From: Antrodiella citrinella
Lineage: Eukaryota > Basidiomycota > Agaricomycetes > Polyporales > Steccherinaceae
Reading direction: 5' to 3'
NCBI GenBank assembly: GCA_004802725.1
Contig: SGPM01000012.1
Coordinates: 157,091-221,090 of the forward strand
DNA: 64,000 nt
The notes under the pieces were generated by a model that did no database searches, was not told the DNA's origin, and worked only from the letters and a program-made list of their open reading frames with translations. A program made the position numbers and the translations under genes. Positions 56,014-64,000 of this stretch are shown here, piece by piece; positions within the stretch are counted from its first letter, which is position 1; every line of letters starts with the position of its first letter.

Positions 56014-58851
56014 ATGGCGTACAACCGCGAATGGGACCGAGGCAAAGACGATGGTGGTAGCTGGAGCGGCAACACTTGGAGTAGTGATTACAATACCAGA
56101 GGAAGCGTCCGTGGCAGGGAGGAGGAGCAGTGGGGGGACGGCAAGCGGAGAAAATACAACAACGGCGTGCGTATCCACGTTTTTTGGATTGTCTCTTGAC
56201 ACTGGATACTTGCTTTCTACAGGGGTATGATCCAACCGTACAGTATGATGAATCTAGCTATGACAACAGCTACGACCAAGGCTATGGTGGCCAAGGTAAT
56301 CGCAACGACTGGGGCCAGGGAGGAGGAGACCTGTCTCAGGACAGAGGCTTCACCAAGAAGCGGCTCGTACCTAGCGAACCAAGCCCTCATGTCATCTTCC
56401 TTGGTCTCGATCCCGATTTTACCGAAGCCGACGTGCGTTCTGCTACAAGTCCACCACACATCTCCTGACGTATCCCTCCTCCTCTGCAGCTGCAAGCATA
56501 CCTGAAAAGCAACAACTGCAACATAGAGACGGTCACGATAATCCGAGATAGATCAACAGGCACTTAACCGCCCCTTCGTCTCTCGCATGTATGGAAAACA
56601 TTAACGTTCTCTTCCCCTCGGTATCATTCCAAAGGTGTCTCCAAGGGCTTTGGCTTTGCCCAGTTCACAAGCATCGACCACGCCCGGGCATTCGTCGACC
56701 CATCCTATCCGTTCATCCAAGTCCCACCTCCAGCCTCGCATGGTGCGTCCGCGTCCGCGGCGTTCTACAAGGCCCTCGAAACAGGTGCACAACACAGCGG
56801 CAGGCGCGTCAAGATCGACTACTCGCAGAGCGCAAGCCCAGGCGACAAGAGAAGAGGCCCGCTGAATACGAACGATGGGACGAGGGACATCGGGAACTCG
56901 CAAGTGCCTGTCCTGCTTTTCAGAGGACTGGATCCGCTTTCGGGCCCTCAGGCGATCGCGCAGGCCATGCAGAACTCGGCGGGGCTGGGTAAGGAGGGCG
57001 CGAAAGGGATGAAGAGGATCATCCTGATCAAGGACAAGGTTACCATGGCAAGCTGGGGTTTCACGTTTGTGGAATTTGTGGATGTCGCGGTACGCCCGTT
57101 CATCTCGTTGTGCGGTTGACGTAGTTTACCCTTCTTTTGTTTCACAGTCGGCAGCTGCTGTGCTGGGCAACACCATGTCAGCACAGATACACCCGAACGG
57201 CTTCCGGATATCCGATAGACCTGTCGCTGCGTCGTTTGCTCATCCTTATTCTTTCCAACCGTTGCCTGACTACTCTCTTCGTGATGACGCGTGCGTTATG
57301 TCTTCCATGAATCTGGGTGGAGTGGAGGATACGTGGGTGAGGTATTGGGACGAGGCGTCAACCATCGCGATGCTGGAGTTCAAAGTCGAGGAACCTCTCC
57401 CTGCGCCTGTACCTGTCAAGGAGAAGAAAGAGAAGAAGAAGGCGAAAGGTAGTTTGACATTTATACTGTTTGGTTCTCATCTAAAGATACGTTGACAGAC
57501 ATCGAAGAGCGGAAACCCGCCGAAGCCTCGATACTCCCGATCTCGGACAAACCCGTCACGCTCAGCTTCAAAGGTGGACTCGGGCAGAAGGTCGCGCTAG
57601 CGTCGGGTCCCGTCAAGAAGCCCGTCTTCTCGGTACCTTCTGCGTTTTCGCTGGCCGCGGACGATGATGAGGATGAGGGAGGGGAAGCAAACGCTGCAAA
57701 TATGGATGTCAAGGGTTTGTCTCACTTGAGATGCAAGAGAGCAACTTTTAGGATTGGTGCATTGACATGCCGTGAAATGTAGCTCCGACGGTGAAGAAAG
57801 TTGCGCCGATGGTTGCAAGCAAGAAGGTGTGCTGTCTTGTTGCTTATCACGTCGGCACTCACTCAACGCTTCACGATTATAGACTGTGAACAATATCTCC
57901 AAGTGGAATCAAGTTCAGGAAGAACTCAGAGATGGCACCGTTCCTCAAACAGCACCTGTCGTACGTTGTCTCATTGAGATGTTCGTTGCAAGACCTTGAT
58001 GTTTAGAAGGTCACTGAAACCATCCAGCCTGAAGCGGCAGCTCCTGTGGAAGTGAAGGCCCCACCAGTAAAGGTCAAAGCGGTAGCGCCACCAGCACTCG
58101 TAGAGCAAGAATTCGAATTCTCAGACACGACGAAGATCACATGTCTGCTATGTGCCAGGCAGTTCAAGACATTGGACCAGTTGAAGAGACATAACAACGA
58201 GTCAGATCTACACAAGGTCAATCACACAGTTTCTCCCCTTTGGGCTCATGCTGAAACGGATTCTTGCGCCTGCAGAGGAACTTCGCAGACGCAGCTCTCC
58301 GAGAAGTCGCACACGAGAAAGTAAAAGCTGCAAAAGCAAAAGCCGAGTCACAACCGAAATACAGGGACAGAGCCTCCGAGCGACGTATCATGCACAACCA
58401 GCCGGACATCCCTCTGCCGGAAGGCACCACCAGCAAGGTCGCATCAAAGAAACGGCAAGCTGAAGGGCCGCCGCCCCCTCCATCGCCCCCACCGCCTCCA
58501 GTCAACCCTGGCCAGGATGGGAACAACGTGGGGAATAAGTTGTTGAAGATGATGGGGTGGAAGGAGGGGACGGGGTTGGGGACGGATGGAGAGGGGCGAG
58601 TCGAGCCTATGTATGTGTTTTCTGCTTCTATTCATCGGAGTGGAGGGGTGCTAATGGTGCTTTGGAAGTCAAACAGCCATCTACGCTCAGGGCGCTGGGC
58701 TAGGAGCCAGCAAGGGCAAAGAGATTGGCAAGTACACGGAGGGGTACACCGGTTACGTCCATATGGCGCAGGACTCGGTGAGCATTTTCTTGAATTGACA
58801 TGGTCTTTGTCTGACATCTTTGAATAGGCCCGAGAACGCTACGGCCAATAA
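56014..58851 (+). CDS. RBM5/RBM10-like splicing factor (RRMs, zinc finger, G-patch)
   Basis: A multi-exon gene of about 700 residues from ATG 56014 to TAA 58849-58851. Order of parts: a Gly/Asp/Arg-rich N-terminus (MAYNREWDRGKDDGGSWSGN); a first RRM (PHVIFLGLDPDFTEADLQAY to SKGFGFAQFTSIDHARAFVD); a second RRM-like domain (VPVLLFRGLDPLSGPQAIAQ, SWGFTFVEFVD, ASAQ-type region with HPNGFRISDRPVAASFAHPY); a tyrosine-rich OCRE-like stretch; a C2H2 finger (CLLCARQFKTLDQLKRHNNE then H); a coiled basic segment; a polyproline run; and a G-patch (LLKMMGWKEGTGLGTDGEGR). This is the arrangement of RBM5/6/10, spliceosomal A-complex proteins that regulate alternative splicing. The G-patch probably activates a DEAH helicase. 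Confidence 0.88.
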
Positions 58852-59106
58852 GACTGTCTTGCCTGTCTGTCACGCATCATCTTTCCTAACTTACGATTGT
58901 TGTTTGTCCCGCGTTGTACTGTGTAGTTTTAATAAGATAATTTGCATTGCTATCCCGAAAAGACTGCGTGCAAGCTACTAAATAGGGAGAGTGTGGTGGA
59001 AACGAGTGGATACATTATTATATGTATGGCGTAGGTTGGGGTCGCAAGCGACCGAATCACAAACAAGTCATGGTATCATCGTGCGTGCATTGCATATCCC
59101 TCCGCT

Positions 59107-60181
59107 TCAGTTGAAGACGATAACAGCGGCGATGGCTGCGAAGACGGCAGTGAGGGAGATTGAGAGGGACGTGCTGCCGTTCTGGCCAGCGGTGGGCGAG
59201 CCAGTCGCGCGGCTGCCACTGCTAGAGCTGGTGGCAGACGAGCCGGCGCTGGAGGCAGCCGCGGGGAGGGTCGAGGTGACGACGGCCGAAGTCGCGGAAG
59301 GAGTGAAGCTCGCGGTGCCTGCTTCAACGGTGAAATAAGTAGCCTAATGAGAGTTCAACATTCAATTCGGAATCTAGGTCAGAAAGAGCAGAATAACGGA
59401 CTGCAACGAGGGCACCGAGATGGCTGTCCTGGACGTAAGCGGGGAAGTCGTAGGTGGAGACACCAATGTTGGCAGTGTTTAAGCCGGCGGGAGCCTGGAA
59501 CGAGGAAGGCTGGCTGTAGAGCATGATCACATAACTGCAAACGAGTGACAAAATTAGTCAAGAACACTCGAGCAGAACACAGTCGCCACGTACCGGTGAG
59601 GACCGCTGTTGGCAGGAGGGGCAGGTCCGGCATACTCGGTGATAGCAGTTCCATTTTCAATGGACACGGTGAAGGGAGCCGCGTCGCCTGGAAAGAGAGG
59701 AATTGGGATTACCACCAACGTGAGTAAGGAACAGAAGTCAAGGCTTACCAGTAACCGTAACGCCGTTGACGAGCCAGTGTCTGGTCTGGCCTTTGGTCTC
59801 GTCAGTGCCGACGGGACCTGCGTCAACCATAGCCAGAGTGAACAGATCAGTTGCACTGTACTGGCCACCGGTAATGGTCAAGTTGGGAGTAGGTGCGACC
59901 TCTGGTCTATGTTTAGCGAAGCGCTCGGACACTGTAACCTCGGAGAACGGCTACTGACTGGTGTTATCCGTGAAAGCCTGACCCGGGGCCACAGCTCCGT
60001 CGGTTCCCTGAAACGACAAGGTCATCACTGCCGTGGGCGCAAAGGTAGCAAGCAGCGACGGGACGATGCCGGAGTTGTTGAAGTTGGCTTCGATCGCCTC
60101 AATCGCGAGGGTCTGGCTTGTATTTTGTCCGAGAACGAACGGCGCAAGGGCAGCAGAGACGAGGAGAGACAAGGCAAACAT
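59107..60181 (-). CDS. Secreted PEBP-family protein, probably GPI-anchored
   Basis: Five or more exons, from ATG 60181 to TGA 59107-59109, about 300 residues. The N-terminus MFALSLLVSAALAPFVLG is a typical signal peptide. The phosphatidylethanolamine-binding fold shows TLAMVDAGPVGTDETKGQTR, HWLVNGVTVTG and GPAPPANSGPHRYVIMLYSQ, which correspond to the ligand-pocket motifs of the PEBP/TFS1/Ylmg family. After the fold comes a Ser/Thr/Ala/Gly-rich stalk of about 50 residues (SSAGSSATSSSSGSRATGSP) and a hydrophobic tail (SISLTAVFAAIAAVIVFN), the usual signature of GPI attachment. PEBPs bind anionic ligands or lipids and inhibit some proteases; the role at the fungal cell surface is not known. Confidence 0.87.
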
Positions 60182-60277
60182 GACGGTCAATGGGACGTGA
60201 ACGACGGTGGTGAATGGAAAAGAGTGATGAAGGTTGAAGACAGTCTGAAGACGACTTGGCGGCCTGGCCCTAGGTCT

Positions 60278-60285
60278 CTTTTATG
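60278..60285 (-). promoter_or_regulatory. TATA-like element of the PEBP gene
   Basis: CATAAAAG on the minus strand, about 97 nt before the ATG at 60181. Spacing and orientation fit a core promoter; the match to TATA is imperfect. Confidence 0.4.
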
Positions 60286-60667
60286 CGCGTCTCTTCTTGG
60301 CCATAATCCGTACGAGGCATAAAGATACTATTTTCTATCCCAACTTTCGTAGGAAGACTGGTTTCCAAAAGAACTTGAAAAGAAACGTGCTGTTGAGCTC
60401 AGGTTGCTGTTGTGAAATTGGGTCAGACCTGCTACATACACGGACACTTGAATTGCAACGCATGAAACTAGTAATGTGGGTACAAGGGAAACATGACAAT
60501 TTAAGTCAGAGATTCAGAGGTTCCGGGTGAATGGGTGTCTTGTTGTAGGAGCACCATCTCTAGAATTCTCTCCGCAGATATGCCCTACATCCAATGTACG
60601 ACTGTGTGGGAGAAGGCTATGAGATGTCAAACATGCAAACAGAGATCACGATCGTCAGAGGGGATAG

Positions 60668-60711
60668 TTAGTCTCCTTGGCTGACCCTCGGTGCGGAAGA
60701 CAATCGTTCCT
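60668..60711 (-). repeat. Dispersed repeat, copy B
   Basis: The reverse complement of these 44 bases matches 16474-16516 with two mismatches and a one-base gap. Both copies are intergenic. See copy A. Confidence 0.6.
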
Positions 60712-60772
60712 GCTAGATACTGCCTGCTGAGATCTGAGACTCGGATCACCAAGAGTCGGTCATGTTGTACGG

Positions 60773-61141
60773 TCAAGACGCTGAGGAAAACCGTTCCAGC
60801 ACCGGTACTCTGAGAGACGATGTACCTATCAGATTCTCATGAAATGCAACGCGACGCGATGTGACAAGCCCTGAGCTTGCGTCGCAGAAGTACGAGTAGT
60901 TCCAGGTTCTAGTACGAGCAAGGAACTTTGAGTCCTCTTCCTCCGAAAGGACGCGATGTGCCGTGAAGACCCTATCCAGGCTCCCCTTCAAAGCGTGAAG
61001 GTACGGTGAGCTCTTGGTCACTGGTTGGACTGCGACCGCGAATATTGAAGATTCAACACCATTCATGGGCGCCGCGTACTGGACGACCGTCCACATCGGC
61101 CCTGGTCGTTTAGTGGACGTGCGATTTGCGAAGTTGGACAT
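60773..61141 (-). CDS. Possible small unknown protein
   Basis: A single open frame of 122 codons from ATG 61141 (MSNFANRTSTKRPGPMWTVV) to TGA 60773-60775. Composition is ordinary and the third codon positions look mildly coding, but there is no recognised domain, signal peptide or membrane segment. It lies alone in a gene-poor gap beside a dispersed repeat, so it may be a relic or chance frame. Confidence 0.25.
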   Translation of the reverse strand: MSNFANRTSTKRPGPMWTVVQYAAPMNGVESSIFAVAVQPVTKSSPYLHALKGSLDRVFTAHRVLSEEEDSKFLARTRTWNYSYFCDASSGLVTSRRVAFHENLIGTSSLRVPVLERFSSAS

Positions 61142-61637
61142 CTTGATCTTTGAGTCTTCCGGATTTTCTACGACTCGTACGAGTCTAGACCATCTTGACC
61201 GCGAGTCGAAGAATCATCACTGCATCTTCAGTCCAAGCTTCAAGTTGAACCAAAGTTGAACATTGAACGAAAGATTGTGTTGTTGTCGCTTGTTGAAAAC
61301 AGAAGGCGTTGCACAACAAAGGCTACAAACACCGAATCCTTGACCTGGGAGCTCGAGGCATCTACTCATTGGACTTGGTGCGAGTCCTCTCCCTACCCCC
61401 TTATAGTCTGAGTGCCCTCTCATTCGGTACGCATGAGTATATGTTGTCAGCGTGGTGAACGTCAATCCAGCGCAATCAATATAAGAGTAGGAAACATACA
61501 ATTCTATACAATGTGGACTACGGTAGGAAAGTGAAAAATTGCCAGAAACCAATAAAGTATGTGCTATGCGAGTGAATAAATGACAACAGATTGGAAAGCA
61601 TCATGGGTCTGTGAGAAAGGGATCATGCAAGTCGTCG

Positions 61638-64000
61638 TCATCGTGTCTCTTCGTCCTCCACCACTTTCGTCGCCGATTGCGCTGCTCCATCCGACGCATC
61701 CTCCTCCGCCGTACCACTGCTCGCGTCTCGCGACACGCCGCTCGACGGCGCGTCGGAATCAATGTCTGCATCTTCATGAACATCCCCGAGAGCCAGTATC
61801 GGAGACTGTTCAAGTTCCTCCGCAATCCCTTTGAACTCCTCTCTCCGCCTTGTGCGCCGTGGAGCAGTAGTGGGGGATATGGGGATAGCGGCGCTGAATC
61901 CGTCTGACTTAAGCCGTGCCAACATATCTCGGGCAATATCCACAGTGTCGTTGCCTGTATTGGACTCGGCTGGCGCATCGGTAGTGAGCGTCAGAGGTGC
62001 TCTGCTGATGCTAGGTCGTGCACGACGCGCTCTGCGGCCGACAGCGCTGCCACTGCGTAGCTGCTCCAGGAGGCTGTCGAGAGCTGCGGTGTCTTCTACA
62101 TCCTGAGCACCCGCATTCTCTTGCGCCTTCTGCCTGTTCGCCTTGTTTTCCTCAGCAATCAATCTTCGCTTCTCCATCTGGTTACGTTCTTCAGCGATGC
62201 TCTGGTTGTCTCCCTTACATTTCTGTGTCGCAGAACTTATTAGTTCAGGCCTGTTACAACAAACTAGGCGACATACCCTATACGAGGTGACGAAGGTCTT
62301 GAAGATTCCATAGAACTCGGACGAAGTCATGTTCTTCTCGTCCTCACCGTAGTACTTGACAACCTCGCTGAAAGTTGAATCAGCAAGGCGGACGTCGTCC
62401 GAGAGATCTTCGAGTTGTGACGTCGCTTTCCCGATGAAGTTCCACATCTGTTTCCCATATCGGTCGGCTTGTTCAGCATCTGCAAAGTGCTCTGAAAGTT
62501 CATGACGTATGCGCTTGAGCCCCTCCCGAAGCTCCGTCAGGGTCTTACGAACATCAAGTAGGTTCACTGTTATTGCAAACAACATTGAGCATTGGTTGTA
62601 AGTGATTTTGAGCAACGTACCTCGGTAAGCCTCGGCGGGAGCATTAAGTTCATCCAGGAACGTCTCCATCGAAGGGAAGTGCTTTGAAACGGTCCTTTCG
62701 AGGAAATGTACCAACGTCATGTTGTTCGCGGACTTAGTATCGACCATCTGGACACCAAAATTAGTCGTCATAACATGAATGCGGGGACGACTGTATCAAT
62801 TACCTTGTTGATACTACTGACTCGGAAACCAAATGCACCACCCTTGACACCAGTGCCATTCATGTAGTTACCAATAAGCAATATCAACTGTCAACAAGAT
62901 CAGCGAGCGTCCCACGAAAGAGGAATATCATACTTACGCTCAGTAACTCCTTGAATTGCGTTGCCTGGAGAAGGGACTTCCCAGCTTCGGAGAGTTTCCG
63001 CGCACTCTGTGAACTAGTGAGGAGCCGAACGAGATCAAACGGTTAATACACGCACATCGTCCAACAATGCCCATGTGTCGTCGAATTTGCGTCTATAGAG
63101 CATGCCTTCGATACGAGGAGCCAACCGGTCTATCTTGATTAGCTGCACCATGAGACGATCGGATGGATGCAGGCCAGCGAGTTCTTCAGGTTCAGCGTTA
63201 CGATAGACATTGAGTTTCCCAACCTATGACAAATGAAACGGCTTGAGCGAATGAATGATGCCGCACGATTGCGGGTGTGCTCACCTGTTCGGGATTGGGA
63301 AGCACCGGTCTCAGCTCACTCAAGAAGACTTCCGTGCAGACGTCTTGATCGAAGTGCTTGATCTTTAGTGCGATTTCCTCTGGTTGAAGACGTTTCACGG
63401 TCTGAATGAGGATTTCTATAGAGCAAATATGGTTATGAGACACCGATGACAAGAGTGAACAAACACAAGCCAACGCACCGACGCGCTTCTTGGTCTGAGG
63501 ATCGAGTACACTCTTGAGATCAGCCCGTTTCTGCTTCGCTACATCCCACAAAGGTAAGAGTTTCACTTCGAGCCAAGTAACAGGATAAACATACCCATAA
63601 GGTTGATGACAAGCTGCTTCGCCTTGAAGTCTTCCTCCATCTCCATCCACACGTTCTCCATCTGCAGCTTCTTCATCCACTCCTGTTCCTTCGTAGGCTC
63701 CTCCTCATTGAACACAGTCTTACCGACTTGTTGCTGAGGAAGCTTGTCCCACTGAAGCTGCTTCATCTTCGTCCCAGGTGTGATCGGCATGTCTTTTCGT
63801 GCTGAAAGGAGACTATTGATATTAGCACCAAGGAATGTGGAGGCGCGTGCTGATCCAGGGGCAGTCAGTGGTGAGCTGTGCCCGCTCATGAAACCAGGAC
63901 CAGGAGTTGAGGGTGCAGATGGACCTCTGCTTCCCGGCGGCGGGGGTGGCGGCGGCGGAGGTGGAGGACCAGACATCCCAGGCATAGGAGGAGCGGGTGG
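61638..64000 (-). CDS. Diaphanous-type formin, C-terminal part (5' truncated by window)
   Basis: The gene enters from the right edge and ends at the stop at 61638. Visible parts: a polyproline FH1 region (63900-64000), then the FH2 domain starting [20 protein letters not shown] and continuing through [60 protein letters not shown] and [20 protein letters not shown]. After the FH2 tail is a coiled, charged region ([20 protein letters not shown]) and a likely [15 protein letters not shown] followed by RRARRAR. Formins nucleate and elongate unbranched actin filaments; a single DRF formin in fungi (SepA/Bni1/Cdc12) directs polarised growth and septation. The DAD predicts autoinhibition through an N-terminal DID and release by Rho GTPases, but that half is outside the window. 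Confidence 0.93.

Larger units (their letters stand above)
60286..61637. other. 1.35-kb intergenic region
   Basis: Between the PEBP promoter and the 3' end of the formin gene. It contains copy B of the dispersed repeat and one minus-strand frame of 122 codons listed separately. Nothing else was recognised. Confidence 0.5.

Overview
The window is nuclear DNA of a filamentous basidiomycete, most likely an agaricomycete. The evidence is small, intron-dense protein genes (GT-AG introns mostly 45-70 nt, with exons as short as 14-16 nt), a GT4-family trehalose phosphorylase, an F-box relic of the type expanded in mushroom genomes, and a eukaryotic tRNA-Leu with a short intron. Genes lie on both strands. 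Exon joins were worked out by hand from splice signals, reading phase and family similarity; no search was run.

Layout. 0-9 kb: tRNA-splicing endonuclease subunit Sen34 (+), an EI24-family membrane protein (-), trehalose phosphorylase (-) with a TATA box, and a TFIIB/BRF-like protein (+). 9-17 kb: a decayed F-box gene, a TPR/SET protein (-), a small conserved protein (+) and an IAH1-type GDSL esterase (+). 16.4-19.6 kb is gene-poor and holds a 237-bp MITE with TA target duplication and a copy of a dispersed repeat. 19.6-26.4 kb: Cdc25 phosphatase (+) and a second, longer TPR/SET paralogue (-). 26.4-28.4 kb is gene-poor with a foldback hairpin. 28.4-37.1 kb: two tandem M1 aminopeptidases (+). 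37.1-43.3 kb: a large minus-strand protein that may be a meiotic chromosome-axis component, sharing a divergent promoter carrying two CACGTG boxes with a conserved unknown protein. 43.8-50.1 kb: bestrophin-like channel (+), complex I NDUFV2 (-), tRNA-Leu(UAA) (-) and a Met30/SconB-like F-box/WD40 protein (-). 50.9-64 kb: GSK-3 (-), a small protein with repeated PTRR motifs (-), COQ7 (+), an NDUFB4-like complex I subunit (-), an RBM5/10-like splicing factor (+), a secreted, probably GPI-anchored PEBP (-), and the C-terminal part of a diaphanous-type formin that runs off the right edge (-).

Most genes are single-copy housekeeping or signalling genes and do not form a pathway cluster. The window does combine cell-cycle and polarity regulators (Cdc25, GSK-3, Met30-like, formin), respiratory-chain genes (NDUFV2, COQ7, NDUFB4-like) and two local duplications (TPR/SET, M1 aminopeptidase). 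I saw no clearly new multi-gene system. The better leads are the axis-protein candidate and its divergent partner, the asymmetric duplicates, the decaying F-box gene, and the MITE and dispersed repeats.
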